A stretch of 64,000 bases of DNA from Collinsella sp. AF25-2LB. Its GTDB lineage: Bacteria > Actinomycetota > Coriobacteriia > Coriobacteriales > Coriobacteriaceae. The notes under the pieces are model-generated. The model did not search any database and was not told the origin of the DNA. It worked only from the letters and a program-made list of their open reading frames with translations. Both the position numbers and the translations under genes were made by a program. The stretch spans positions 285-64,284 of the forward strand of contig NZ_QRUF01000002.1 of assembly GCF_003458415.1 (NCBI RefSeq), written 5' to 3'. The stretch's first letter is position 1. Every line of letters begins with the position of its first letter. Below are positions 53,223-62,455 of the stretch, piece by piece.

Positions 53223-54572
53223 GTGGCTAAGAAATCTACGGCTATCGATGTAACGCAGGGTGTCATTTGGCAGCAGCTGCTGTCGCTGTGCGTTCCCATT
53301 TTCTTTAGTTCGTTCTTTCAGCAGGCATACACGCTTATCGGTACCTATATCGTCGGTCAGTTTGGCGGCAAGCTCGCGCTGGGTGGCATTCAGGCCACGA
53401 TGGTGCTCACCGAGCTCTGCATTGGTTTTTGCGTCGGTGTGGGTGCTGGCTGTGCCGTTATTACCGGTCAGTTTTTTGGCCAGCACGATGACGAGCGCCT
53501 GAGCCGATCGGTCCACACGGCCATGACGCTCGCGCTGGTGGGCGGTATCGCTTTCTCGATTCTTGGCATAGTGTTCGTTGAGCCCATGCTGGTGCTTATG
53601 AATACGCCGCATGAACTATTGGCCGAGGGCGTGGCCTATGCCCGTTGCTATTTTGCCGCCATGGTTGCGGCGCTGCTGCTCAATATGGGAACGGCATTGC
53701 TGCGCGCCGTGGGCGACACGCGCGGGCCCGCTGTGATCATCGCTTCCGGCTGCCTTGTTAATGCGGTGCTGGATGTCATCTTCGTTGCCGTACTTCATAT
53801 GGAGGCTCTGGGCTGCGGCATCGCGGTGGCGCTGACCATTTGCTCCAATGCCACGATGATCGTGATTCGTATGATGCACGCACCGGGTGCGTGGCGGCTT
53901 TCACTGTCCAAACTCGGCATTGATCCTGGTATTTGTAAGAGCATGATTTCGTGTGGTCTGCCGCTTGGCTTTCAGTCTGCTGCGTATTCGATTTCCAACG
54001 TTTTGATTCAGGTGTCGGTTAACTCGTTTGGTGCCGATGTCACCACGGCTTGGGGTCTTTCGGGCCGCCTGGATGGCATTGTCTGGATGGTTACCGAGGC
54101 GCTTGGCGTGTCGATTACCACGTTCTCGGCACAGAACTTTGGCGCGCGCAACTACGAGCGTATGCGAAAGGGCTACCATACGTCGCTCGTGCTGTCGTTT
54201 ATGCTCATTGGTGGCCTGTCTGCCGTGCTGCTGGTGTTCTCGGGTCCGTTGTCGCGCCTGTTTGTCGACGATGCTTCGATTTCGGCGTACACCACGACGA
54301 TTCTTCACTTTATCGCGCCGTTCTACGCGATCTTCTCGATTATCGAAAACGCGTCGGGCTCCATTCGCGGCGCCGGCGTGAGTCTGCAGCCTATGATGCT
54401 CACCATCTTTGGCACCGTTGTCTTGAGGGTGATTTGGGTGTTTGCGATCATGCCCTTCGATCCGTCGCTCGAGCATCTACTGCTGGTCTACCCCGTAACC
54501 TGGCTCATTACGGCCACGATGTTCACCATCTACCACCACAGCGGCAACTGGCTAGGCCGCGCCATCGCCTAA
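53223..54572 (+). CDS. MATE family efflux transporter
   Basis: A 12-helix membrane protein of 449 residues that exports drugs or metabolites using an ion gradient. Family marks: VIWQQLLSLCVPIFFSSFFQ (helix 1), QAYTLIGTYIVGQFGGKLAL, NMGTALLRAVGDTRGPAVII, and VSITTFSAQNFGARNYERMR opening the second half. The GTG at 53223 follows GGGGAGG. No regulator is beside it, so the substrate is unknown. A hairpin element lies immediately behind it. Confidence 0.92.
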   Translation: MAKKSTAIDVTQGVIWQQLLSLCVPIFFSSFFQQAYTLIGTYIVGQFGGKLALGGIQATMVLTELCIGFCVGVGAGCAVITGQFFGQHDDERLSRSVHTAMTLALVGGIAFSILGIVFVEPMLVLMNTPHELLAEGVAYARCYFAAMVAALLLNMGTALLRAVGDTRGPAVIIASGCLVNAVLDVIFVAVLHMEALGCGIAVALTICSNATMIVIRMMHAPGAWRLSLSKLGIDPGICKSMISCGLPLGFQSAAYSISNVLIQVSVNSFGADVTTAWGLSGRLDGIVWMVTEALGVSITTFSAQNFGARNYERMRKGYHTSLVLSFMLIGGLSAVLLVFSGPLSRLFVDDASISAYTTTILHFIAPFYAIFSIIENASGSIRGAGVSLQPMMLTIFGTVVLRVIWVFAIMPFDPSLEHLLLVYPVTWLITATMFTIYHHSGNWLGRAIA

Positions 54573-54645
54573 TGATCCCTTGGGGCGGAGGGAAACGGAT
54601 CATTGCTCTCCGTCGTGATGTCGATGTCCGTTTTCCTCCGTCCCC
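54571..54645. repeat. Hairpin element between the MATE and cobO genes
   Basis: CGGAGGGAAACGGA (54586-54599) pairs with TCCGTTTTCCTCCG (54627-54640) over 14 bp with one G-U pair. A GGGG/CCCC extension continues past a one-base bulge. AATGATCC (54571) and GGATCATT (54597) can form an alternative stem. It overlaps the end of the MATE gene and serves the convergent genes, perhaps as a two-way terminator or a repeat-family member. Confidence 0.6.
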
Positions 54646-54655
54646 TTCGGTTTCA

Positions 54656-55141
54656 TTAGTATTTAATGCCTTGGCGGGCCAGGAGGCCTTCGTCGAAGTA
54701 GTGTTTGACGGGGCGCATTTCTGTGACCAGGTCGGCGAGGTCCGCGAGGGGCAGCAGGCCGCGGCAGGTCAGTATGAGCTCTGTGGTGTCGGGTTTCATC
54801 GCGATTAGTTCCTCGACATCCTCTCGCGCCACAAAGCCGCGGCGCATGGCCTCGCCGAGTTCGTCCAAAATCAGAACGTCGACCTGTGAGATCTGCTCGC
54901 GTGCGAGCTCCATGATCTGTGCGGCGCAAGCCTCGGGCGTGTCGCGGTCGGCCTGTGCAATTCGTAACCCTAGGCGTGGTGCCGCATCATGCTCGGCGCA
55001 GTGCAGCTTCTTGGCAATCTGCAGCATGAGTACGTCGAGCCCATAACCTGTGGCGCGCATCGCCAATCCCAGCGCAGCCGTGGTTTTGCCCTTGTCATCG
55101 CCCGTATAGATCTGAACCTTGCCGACTTCGAGTGATGCCAT
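54656..55141 (-). CDS. cobO: Cob(I)alamin adenosyltransferase, CobA/CobO/BtuR type
   Basis: Adds the adenosyl group from ATP to cob(I)alamin. 161 residues, slightly short because the N-terminal arm of larger CobO proteins is missing. It starts EVGKVQIYTGDDKGKTTAAL, where GDDKGKTT is the P-loop. VDVLILDELGEAMRRG is the Walker B-like region, and ELILTCRG follows. It stands alone, divergent from ftsH. No other B12 genes are here, so it may serve salvage of imported corrinoids. Confidence 0.92.
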   Translation of the reverse strand: MASLEVGKVQIYTGDDKGKTTAALGLAMRATGYGLDVLMLQIAKKLHCAEHDAAPRLGLRIAQADRDTPEACAAQIMELAREQISQVDVLILDELGEAMRRGFVAREDVEELIAMKPDTTELILTCRGLLPLADLADLVTEMRPVKHYFDEGLLARQGIKY

Positions 55142-55233
55142 CTCTATCCTTTCGTGCCCGGCGTCGGTTTATCGCCGGCCGGGTTGGGTATTCTAGTTAG
55201 CATTATCAACCCCAGTAGATGGAGTTCAAGCAG

Positions 55234-57126
55234 ATGGAGATGGATGACAACAAGCGTAGACGGAATATGATCCTCTACGTGCTCATCGCCTTCGTCGTCT
55301 ACCTCGTGCTCTCGACCGTTCTGTTCCCTAACATCGGTCACACGCAGCAGATTACGAAGACCGATTACTCGACGTTTGTCAAAGCGCTCGATAAGAAGAG
55401 TGTCGACAAGGTCGAGTACAACACGGACGATTACTCGATTTATTACACCAAGAAGGGCGAGGACGAGAACATCGCCTATAAGACGACCGGTGTGCCGAAC
55501 GATGCGGGCTTTACCGATCGCGTGCTTGAGTCTGGCGCTTCGCTGGAGTCGGTCGTTCCCGATAAAAACTCGGGTTTGATGACCTACTACCTGCTCACGC
55601 TCATTCTTCCCATGGCGATTTTCTTCCTCATCGGTTGGTGGCTCAACCGCCGCATGAAGAAGGCTATGGGCGATGACGGCCCGTCGATGAACTTTGGCGG
55701 CGGCGGTTTTGGCGGCGGCGGACTGGGTAAGTCCGGCGCGCGCGTGATCGCCTCCAAGGACGTGGGCGTGACCTTTAAGGACGTCGCCGGCCAGGAAGAG
55801 GCCAAGGAGTCCCTCAAGGAGGTCGTCGACTTTCTGGAGAAGCCGCAGCGCTACGAGGAGATTGGCGCCAAGCTGCCGCGCGGTGCTCTCCTTGTTGGCC
55901 CTCCGGGTACCGGTAAGACCCTGCTAGCCAAGGCTGTTGCCGGCGAGGCTGGTGTTCCGTTCTTTAGCATTTCGGGTTCTGAGTTCGTCGAGATGTTCGT
56001 CGGCCGTGGCGCCGCCAAGGTGCGTGACCTTTTTAAGCAGGCCAAGGAAAAGGCCCCGTGCATCGTGTTTATCGACGAGATCGATACCATCGGTAAGAAG
56101 CGCGATGGCGGCGGTTTTAGCGGCAACGACGAGCGTGAGCAGACGCTCAATCAGTTGCTGACCGAGATGGATGGCTTCGATAACCACAAGGGTATCGTTG
56201 TCCTTGCCGCAACCAATCGCCCCGACAGTCTCGATCCGGCGCTGCTGCGCCCCGGTCGTTTTGACCGCCGCATCCCCGTCGAGTTGCCCGATCTGACCGG
56301 CCGTAAGAACATCCTTGAGCTTCACGCCAAGAGTGTGAAGACCGAGCCGCCGATTGACCTGACCGCGATTGCCCGCGCCACGCCCGGTGCCTCGGGCGCC
56401 GACCTGGCCAATATCATCAACGAGGGCGCCCTGCGCGCCGTTCGCGAGGGTCGCAAGCGTGCAACCCAGGACGACTTCGAGGAGTCGGTGGAGGTCGTCA
56501 TTGCCGGCCAACAGCGTAAGTCCACGGTGCTTTCCGACCACGAGAAGCAGGTCGTTTCCTACCACGAGATCGGCCATGCTATCGTCGCTGCCCGCCAAAA
56601 GGGTTCCGCGCCGGTTACCAAGATCACCATCGTGCCGCGCACGAGCGGTGCTCTTGGCTATACCATGCAGGTCGAGGAGGACGAGCGCTTCCTGACGACA
56701 CGCCAGGAGGTCTTGGACAAGCTCGCCGTCTACTGCGGCGGCCGTGCGGCCGAGGAACTCATCTTTGGCGAGATGACGACCGGTGCCGCCAACGATATCG
56801 AACAGGCCACCAAGCTTGCCCGTAATATGGTGACGCGCTTTGGTATGTCCGACGAGTTTGGCATGATGGCGCTCGGTACCGTGCAGAACGCGTATCTCAA
56901 TCAGGACACGTCGCTCACCTGCGCCCCTGGTACGGCCGAGCGTGTGGACGCGATTGTCGCTAAGCTGATCGAGGACGCGCACGATCGCGCCCTGCAGATC
57001 CTCAAGGAAAACAAGTTCAAGCTCCATGAGCTGGCTCGTTATCTGTACAAGAAGGAGACCATCACGGGTGAGGAGTTCATGAACCTCCTCACGCGCGAGA
57101 ATCCGCTGATGCCCAAGCAACAGTAA
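55234..57126 (+). CDS. ftsH: ATP-dependent zinc metalloprotease FtsH
   Basis: Membrane AAA+ protease that degrades misfolded membrane and regulatory proteins. About 630 residues. Two membrane helices ([20 protein letters not shown] and [19 protein letters not shown]) flank an outer domain. The AAA+ part has [24 protein letters not shown] and the second region of homology ([19 protein letters not shown]). The zinc site is [10 protein letters not shown] (HExxH). A Gly-rich linker joins membrane and AAA parts. The start could be 55219, 55234 or 55240; GGAG at 55221 favours 55234. Confidence 0.95.
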   Translation: MEMDDNKRRRNMILYVLIAFVVYLVLSTVLFPNIGHTQQITKTDYSTFVKALDKKSVDKVEYNTDDYSIYYTKKGEDENIAYKTTGVPNDAGFTDRVLESGASLESVVPDKNSGLMTYYLLTLILPMAIFFLIGWWLNRRMKKAMGDDGPSMNFGGGGFGGGGLGKSGARVIASKDVGVTFKDVAGQEEAKESLKEVVDFLEKPQRYEEIGAKLPRGALLVGPPGTGKTLLAKAVAGEAGVPFFSISGSEFVEMFVGRGAAKVRDLFKQAKEKAPCIVFIDEIDTIGKKRDGGGFSGNDEREQTLNQLLTEMDGFDNHKGIVVLAATNRPDSLDPALLRPGRFDRRIPVELPDLTGRKNILELHAKSVKTEPPIDLTAIARATPGASGADLANIINEGALRAVREGRKRATQDDFEESVEVVIAGQQRKSTVLSDHEKQVVSYHEIGHAIVAARQKGSAPVTKITIVPRTSGALGYTMQVEEDERFLTTRQEVLDKLAVYCGGRAAEELIFGEMTTGAANDIEQATKLARNMVTRFGMSDEFGMMALGTVQNAYLNQDTSLTCAPGTAERVDAIVAKLIEDAHDRALQILKENKFKLHELARYLYKKETITGEEFMNLLTRENPLMPKQQ

Positions 57127-57152
57127 AGCCGCGGTCGAGCCAGTAAACGTCG

Positions 57153-57190
57153 ACGCCCCATTTGAGCAGCTTTCTCAAATGGGGCGTTTT
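57153..57190 (+). terminator. ftsH terminator
   Basis: ACGCCCCATTTGAG and CTCAAATGGGGCGT form a perfect 14-bp stem with a seven-base loop and a TTTT tail. Confidence 0.9.
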
Positions 57191-57207
57191 GCTTGAGAGG
57201 GATGGAA

Positions 57208-57663
57208 ATGAAGATCGTGGTGAGTGCCTGTTTGATGGGCGAGAGCTGCAAGTATAATGGGCTCGACAACTATCATCGCGAGTTGGTCGAGGCCTGCGAG
57301 CGTACAGGGACCGAGGTCCTCTTGGTGTGCCCTGAGGTCTTTGGGGGCCTGCCCACGCCGCGCAAGCCGTCCGAGATTGTGAACGGCGAGGTCTGTACCT
57401 GCGAGGGCGTGTCCGTTGACCTGGAATTTCGCCTAGGCGCCCAACGTGCGCTCGACATGTGCGAGCAGGCGGGTGGGCCGGAAGAGATCGTCGCGTGCAT
57501 CCTGCAGGACCGTAGTCCCTCGTGCGGCGCGAGCCTCATCTACGACGGAACATTCAGTGGCACCCTCACGGCGGGCAACGGCGTCTTCGTTGATTTACTG
57601 CTCCGCCACGGTTATCGCGTGATCCCGGTTAGCGAGTTCGACCCCAGCATGCTGGAGCAATAA
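57208..57663 (+). CDS. DUF523 family protein
   Basis: 151 residues of a small cysteine-rich family of unknown function. Marks: VVSACLMGESCKYNG at the start, VCPEVFGGLPTPRKPSEI in the middle, and AGGPEEIVACILQDRSPSCG with the conserved SPSCG. The pattern of cysteines suggests metal or thiol chemistry but no activity is proven. The ATG at 57208 follows GAGGGA. The gene is isolated between two strong terminators. Confidence 0.88.
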   Translation: MKIVVSACLMGESCKYNGLDNYHRELVEACERTGTEVLLVCPEVFGGLPTPRKPSEIVNGEVCTCEGVSVDLEFRLGAQRALDMCEQAGGPEEIVACILQDRSPSCGASLIYDGTFSGTLTAGNGVFVDLLLRHGYRVIPVSEFDPSMLEQ

Positions 57664-57702
57664 AAAACCACCACAAGGGCACTGCTCCCTTGTGGTGGTT
57701 TT
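57664..57702. terminator. Bidirectional terminator between DUF523 and gldA
   Basis: A perfect 16-bp stem, AAAACCACCACAAGGG with CCCTTGTGGTGGTTTT, around CACTGCT. A and T runs on both sides allow both convergent genes to use it. Confidence 0.92.
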
Positions 57703-57711
57703 GGGCTAGAC

Positions 57712-58794
57712 CTAGAGCGTGTGGCCGTAGGCGTTGGCGGCCTTGATGGCAGCGGCGAACTTCTTGTCGGTGAAGGGCTCCGGGTTGCCCTGCTTCCACT
57801 CGTTGGTGGCGTGTGCGTACTTGCACAGAGCAGGGATATCGGCCTCGGAAAGCCCGACCTGCTCAAGCGTCACGGGCAGGCCCATCTGCTTGTTAAAGGC
57901 GGCGTAGCGCTCAAGGTTCTCGGTGTCGCCCGTGTAGGCGAACAACACCAGCACGCCCAGGCTTACGACTTCGCCGTGCAGGTAGGTGCCCTCACGCGGA
58001 ATGCTGCAGGTGGCGTTGTAGAACGCGTGCGCCACGCTCGAGTTGTAGTAGTAATCGTTCTGGTTGGTCAGGTTCGAGACATAGCCCGTGTTGACCACGA
58101 TGTCGAGCGCGATCTGCTTGACGGCCTCGCTCGACAGATTCTGACGAACGTCCTCAAGACCCTGAACACCGTAGGTAAACAGCGGCTCGGAACAGGTGTG
58201 GGCAAGAGCCAGGCCAAGGCCGGCGGTGTGCTCCAGGTCGCCGGCGCTCGTGGCGTACTCGACTTCGGGCTGCTTGGACAGGGCGTCGCCCACGCCGGCC
58301 CAGAAGTACTCCGCCGGAGCCTCGGCGATGATCTTGGGATTGATGAAGATGTGCGCCGGTCGGTTGGGGTACGAATAGCCCTCGAGCGATCCATCGTCGT
58401 TGTAGACGACGGCAATGGCGGTCGCGGCGGAACAGTTAGAGCAAATCGTCGGCACCGTAAAGACAATCTTCTTGAGCTCGATTGCCGCTGTCTTGACGGT
58501 GTCGAGTGCCTTGCCGCCGCCACAGGCGATAAGCACGTCTGCCTGCTGGCAAGCGGGGGAGTTCACGACCTTGGCGATATTGGCGCGCGTACTGTTGGTG
58601 CCGTAGACGCGCGTCTCCAGAATCTCGACGTCGGTACCTTCAAGCGCCGCCTCGATGCCCGGCAGCGCCGCAGCTAGGGCTCGCTTGCCGCCAATGATGG
58701 CGACCTTGGTCGCTCCGTACTCTGCCAGTGCGGCGGGCAGCTCGGTAAAGCAATCCTCGCCGACGGTATAATCACTCATTCCAATCGTGCGCAT
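57712..58794 (-). CDS. gldA: Glycerol dehydrogenase family (iron-type alcohol dehydrogenase)
   Basis: Oxidises glycerol to dihydroxyacetone with NAD, or works in reverse. 360 residues. GGGKALDTVKTAAI is the NAD-binding GGG motif. The metal ligands appear as Asp in GVGDALSK, His in SVAHAFYNA and His in YLHGEVVSLG. TICSNCSAATAIAVVY and FINPKIIAEAPAEYF fit GldA better than other iron alcohol dehydrogenases. It is transcribed away from the ileS leader and stands alone. Confidence 0.92.
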   Translation of the reverse strand: MRTIGMSDYTVGEDCFTELPAALAEYGATKVAIIGGKRALAAALPGIEAALEGTDVEILETRVYGTNSTRANIAKVVNSPACQQADVLIACGGGKALDTVKTAAIELKKIVFTVPTICSNCSAATAIAVVYNDDGSLEGYSYPNRPAHIFINPKIIAEAPAEYFWAGVGDALSKQPEVEYATSAGDLEHTAGLGLALAHTCSEPLFTYGVQGLEDVRQNLSSEAVKQIALDIVVNTGYVSNLTNQNDYYYNSSVAHAFYNATCSIPREGTYLHGEVVSLGVLVLFAYTGDTENLERYAAFNKQMGLPVTLEQVGLSEADIPALCKYAHATNEWKQGNPEPFTDKKFAAAIKAANAYGHTL

Positions 58795-58918
58795 GGCAAC
58801 CTTCTTTCTTTCGATAAAGTGCTTTCAGGTATTTTGCTCCTAGAGAAGGTCCACAGCCGCGAGAAATTTCGAACGTATAAAACCAGTGTTGAGGGTTTTT
58901 CGCCGGCGCGGAACGTGC

Positions 58919-59237
58919 TAGCATACTCCGCATAAGCGTTGATGGGGACGAGTAGTCGGCCGTCCGCATGTTACAGAGAGCGGGGAGCGCTGAGAACCCG
59001 TGCATGCGACCGATGAAAATCACCCCGGAGCTGCGGTCCCAACGGACGCGTCGCACAGGCTCGTCTTAGTAGATATCGCCGAGATGGTCGTCGATACAGG
59101 CCAGCCGAGTAACGGATGCGAGCGCGCGAATACGCGGGCGAGGGCATCTAAGCTGGGTGGTTAAACGAAGAGCTTTTGCGGGCGTACAGTCCGTTTTGTG
59201 GCGCTTCGTCCCAGCTTGTAGGGACGGGCGCTTTTTT
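58919..59237 (+). ncRNA. T-box leader of ileS (isoleucine, transcription-terminating)
   Basis: A possible extended -10 (TGCTAGCAT, TAGCAT at 58919) precedes Stem I from about 58941 (GATGGGGACGAGTAG) with the distal CAGAGAG segment. The specifier codon is ATC (59019-59021), isoleucine, and is followed by A. The antiterminator is complete: AAGCTGGG (59150) pairs with CCCAGCTT (59210), a seven-base bulge TGGTTAA (59158-59164) carries the TGGT that reads the uncharged tRNA end, and ACGAAG (59165) pairs with CTTCGT (59204). A terminator at 59201-59237 competes for 59201-59217. Confidence 0.9.
59201..59237 (+). terminator. T-box-controlled terminator before ileS
   Basis: GCGC-TT-CGTCCC (59201-59212) pairs with GGGACG-G-GCGC (59221-59231), then six T. 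It overlaps the 3' arms of the antiterminator, so the two folds exclude each other. Confidence 0.85.
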
Positions 59238-59280
59238 GGTGCCCAACGGGCGTGCGCGCCCACGACATGAAAGGGGTACC

Positions 59281-62082
59281 GTGGCAAACGAGTACAAGCA
59301 GACGATGAATCTGCCCAAGACCGGTTTTCCCATGCGTGCCGGTCTTTCCAAGTCCGAGCCCAAGCGACTCAAGGACTGGCAGGACAACAAGGTCTACGAG
59401 CAGGTTCTGAAGAAGAACGAGGGTCACAAGAAGTTCGTGCTGCACGACGGCCCTCCGTACGCCAACGGCCCGATCCACATCGGCCACGCCATGAACAAGA
59501 TCTCCAAGGACATGATCAACCGTTACTGGATGATGCAGGGCTATGAGGTTCCCTATGTCCCCGGTTGGGACTGCCATGGCCAGCCGATCGAGCATAAGGT
59601 CGAGGAGAAGCTCGGCACCGAGAAGTTCAACCAGACCTCCACGGCTAAGATCCGCGAGCTTTGCAACAAGTTCGCTGTCGAGAACATCGAGCTGCAGAAG
59701 GCCGGCTTCCGTCGCCTGGGCGTGCTCGGCGATTGGGACAACCCCTATCTGACGCTCTATCACCAGCATGACGCCGCCGACATCGAGGTTTTCAAGGCCA
59801 TGTTCGACAAGGGCATGATCTATCGCGGTCACAAGCCCGTCCACTGGTGCAAGCACTGCCATACCGCACTTGCTGAGGCCGAGATTGAGTACTCCGACGA
59901 GACGAGCCCGTCCATCTTCGTGCGCTTTGAGATGACCTCCAAGCCCGCCGGCCTCGAGAACTTCGACGGCCCGGTTGACTTTATCATCTGGACGACCACG
60001 CCGTGGACCATCCCCTCCGACCAGGCAGTTTCTCTCAAGCCCGGTGCCGCCTACGTCGCCGTTGAGCACGACGGCCGCGCCGAGGTCATGCTCGAGGACC
60101 TGGCTCCCAAGTGCTGCGAGGAGTTTGGCTGGGAGTACACCCCGGTTGTGGTCGACGGCAAGCCCTATGTGGTTCCCGCCGAGACCTTCCATCACATTCA
60201 CTATAAGCAGCCGATCTTTGACGGTGTTGAGGGCGTGGCACTGTTGGCCGATTACGTCGGTGTCGATGACGGTACCGGTATCGTCCACAACTCGCCCGGT
60301 CACGGCGTCGACGACTACTTCGCCTGCCTCAAGGAGGGCATCACCGACATTTGCATGCCGGTCGATGACGACGGCAAGTTCTACACCGGCGAGGAGTTTG
60401 GCACCGGCGGCCCCTTCAGCGGCATGGATACCGACGAGGCCAACCCGCACATCATCGAGTTCCTGCGCGAGCGCGGCACCCTGGTCCTCGAGAAGAAGAT
60501 CACGCACAGCTATCCGCACTGCTGGCGCTGCAAGCACCCGGTGCTCTTCCGTGCTACCGACCAGTGGTTCGTCTCGATGGACAAGACCGGTCTGCGCGAG
60601 CAGGCTGGCAAAGAGGTCCGCGAGAACGTCAAGTGGTATCCGGCTCACGCCGCCAACCGCATCGGCGCCATGGTCGAGCAGCGTCCCGACTGGTGCATCA
60701 GCCGTCAGCGCAACTGGGGCGTGCCTATCCCCAGCTACACTTGCGCCGACTGCGGCGAGAAGGTCATGAACGACGCCACGCTCGACGCCGTCATCAAGCT
60801 CTTCCACGAGAAGGGCTCCGACGCCTGGTTCACCGACGCTCCCGAGAGTTACCTGGGCGAGGCTTGCGTTTGCCCCAAGTGTGGCGGCCATCACCTCAAG
60901 GCTGATAAGGACATTCTCGACGTGTGGTGGGACTCCGGCGTGTCCTGGAAGGCCGTCTGCGAGTATCGACCCGAGCTTGAGTACCCGGCTGACGTGTATC
61001 TCGAGGGCTCCGACCAGCATCGCGGTTGGTTCCAGAGCTCGCTGCTCACCTCGGTGGGTGCCAACGGCCATGCTCCGTACAAGGCGGTCGTCTCGCAGGG
61101 CTTCACGCTCGATGGCCAGGGCCGCAAGATGTCCAAGTCGCTCGGCAACGTCATCGACCCCAACAAGGTCTGCGACGAGATGGGCGCTGACATCATCCGT
61201 CTGTGGGTTGCCTCCGTCGACACCAGCTCCGACGTCTCCATCGACCATGAGATTCTCGCTCGTACGTCCGATGCCTACCGTCGTTTCCGCAACACGCTGC
61301 GCTTCCTGCTCTCTGAGCTCGAGGGTCAGTTTGAGCCCGAGACCGACGGTGTCGCCTTTGCCGACTTGCTGCCGCTCGACAAGCTCATGGTTGCCCGCCT
61401 GACTCAGGTCCAGGCCGAGGTCGACGATGCTTACGCCAGCTACGAGTTCCCGCGCGCCTACCGTGCGCTCTACGACTTCGTGGTTACTGAGCTCTCCAAC
61501 GTGTACCTCGACGCCCTGAAGGACCGTCTGTACTGCGACAAGCCCGGCTCGCTCGAGCGCCGCAGCGCCCAGACCGTGCTGGCCGAGCTCTTCTCGATGC
61601 TCATGCGCGACCTGCAGCCGATCCTGTCCTACACGGTCGACGAGGCCATGGCCTATGCGCCCGCCGGCTGCGTCGATCACCAGAAGTACGCCGCGCTACT
61701 CGATTGGTACAAGTCGCCCATCACGGTCGACGAGGCCAATGAGTTCGAGGGCGTGCTCGAGGCTTCGCTCGAGCTCCGTAGCGCCGTGACCAAGGCCCTT
61801 GAGGATGCCCGTTCTGCCGGCACCTTCACTAAGAGCCAGCAGGTCCGCGTCAAGGCGGTCGTTCCTGCCGAGATGTACGCGCTGCTGACCGGCGACAAGG
61901 CCGTCGACCTGGCTGAGTTCTACATCGTTTCCGATGTTGAGCTGACCCCGGGCGAGGAACTCTCCGTTGCCATCGAGGCAGCCGAGGGCGAGTGCTGCGA
62001 CCGTTGCTGGAACTACCGCACCACCGTCGGCGAGTACAACGGCCACGCACATATTTGCAAGCGCTGCGCCGATGTTTTGTAG
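59281..62082 (+). CDS. ileS: Isoleucyl-tRNA synthetase
   Basis: Charges tRNA-Ile. 933 residues, normal bacterial length. The HIGH box is NGPIHIGHAMNK (near residue 60); the KMSKS box is GRKMSKSLGN (near 620). The CP1 editing domain has WTTTPWTIPSDQA. A C-terminal zinc finger is present (CDRCWNYR ... CKRCADVL). The start is GTG at 59281 after AAAGGGG; frames opening earlier run through the T-box and are not real. A structured repeat begins at its stop codon. Confidence 0.97.
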   Translation: MANEYKQTMNLPKTGFPMRAGLSKSEPKRLKDWQDNKVYEQVLKKNEGHKKFVLHDGPPYANGPIHIGHAMNKISKDMINRYWMMQGYEVPYVPGWDCHGQPIEHKVEEKLGTEKFNQTSTAKIRELCNKFAVENIELQKAGFRRLGVLGDWDNPYLTLYHQHDAADIEVFKAMFDKGMIYRGHKPVHWCKHCHTALAEAEIEYSDETSPSIFVRFEMTSKPAGLENFDGPVDFIIWTTTPWTIPSDQAVSLKPGAAYVAVEHDGRAEVMLEDLAPKCCEEFGWEYTPVVVDGKPYVVPAETFHHIHYKQPIFDGVEGVALLADYVGVDDGTGIVHNSPGHGVDDYFACLKEGITDICMPVDDDGKFYTGEEFGTGGPFSGMDTDEANPHIIEFLRERGTLVLEKKITHSYPHCWRCKHPVLFRATDQWFVSMDKTGLREQAGKEVRENVKWYPAHAANRIGAMVEQRPDWCISRQRNWGVPIPSYTCADCGEKVMNDATLDAVIKLFHEKGSDAWFTDAPESYLGEACVCPKCGGHHLKADKDILDVWWDSGVSWKAVCEYRPELEYPADVYLEGSDQHRGWFQSSLLTSVGANGHAPYKAVVSQGFTLDGQGRKMSKSLGNVIDPNKVCDEMGADIIRLWVASVDTSSDVSIDHEILARTSDAYRRFRNTLRFLLSELEGQFEPETDGVAFADLLPLDKLMVARLTQVQAEVDDAYASYEFPRAYRALYDFVVTELSNVYLDALKDRLYCDKPGSLERRSAQTVLAELFSMLMRDLQPILSYTVDEAMAYAPAGCVDHQKYAALLDWYKSPITVDEANEFEGVLEASLELRSAVTKALEDARSAGTFTKSQQVRVKAVVPAEMYALLTGDKAVDLAEFYIVSDVELTPGEELSVAIEAAEGECCDRCWNYRTTVGEYNGHAHICKRCADVL

Positions 62083-62112
62083 GTTACGGCGTTCGTAGAA
62101 CGCCGTAACCTA
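62080..62112 (+). terminator. Hairpin at the ileS stop codon
   Basis: AGGTTACGGCGTTC (62081-62094) pairs perfectly with GAACGCCGTAACCT (62098-62111) around a three-base loop. The stem begins inside the TAG stop and has no T run, so it may protect the mRNA end rather than terminate. Confidence 0.55.
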
Positions 62113-62122
62113 CCGACGCTGC

Positions 62123-62220
62123 AAACGCCCCTAAGCGGCAATCTGACGTTCAATCGTCGGTCGCGTACCAAAGTACGCTTCCCTCCTCTTTCACGTCACC
62201 TTGCTCGCTTAGGGACGTTT
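62123..62220. repeat. Structured repeat element, copy 2 (behind ileS)
   Basis: The outer stem AAACGCCCCTAAGCG (62123-62137) pairs with CGCTTAGGGACGTTT (62206-62220) at 14 of 15 positions. A second stem TGACGT (62144) pairs with ACGTCA (62193), and an inner hairpin GCGTAC-CAAA-GTACGC lies at 62163-62178. Its core matches copy 1 at 19521-19578 closely (CGTTCAA, GCGTACC, CTCCTCTTTCACG), while both stems have changed sequence yet still pair. Confidence 0.75.
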
Positions 62221-62455
62221 TCGCTGTTGGTGACGATAACGCGGCGTTTCCATTGCTGGAGCTAGAGGCTTTCTTTCGACTTGCGTTTTTAGTCGAAAGC
62301 TATTAAGCGACATTCCGTTATTCGGAATGTCGCTTTCGTTTTTAGCTGGTTATTTCGCTTGCGTTGGTGGATATGTCGTGCGTTCTGCGTATGGCAATAT
62401 AAGATAGTTCTTTGTATTAAACGTAATTCGATGTTCTTGAGGGTAGGGGATTGAT
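62221..62455 (+). other. Spacer between the repeat element and lspA
   Basis: No gene. It holds a hairpin at 62274-62298 (TTTCGACT with AGTCGAAA), the terminator at 62305-62343, and an AT-rich stretch 62380-62430 that should contain the lspA promoter, although no clear -35/-10 pair stands out. Confidence 0.5.
62305..62343 (+). terminator. Intrinsic terminator after the ileS unit
   Basis: AAGCGACATTCCG (62305-62317) and CGGAATGTCGCTT (62323-62335) form a perfect 13-bp stem with a TTATT loop, then TCGTTTTT. Confidence 0.88.
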
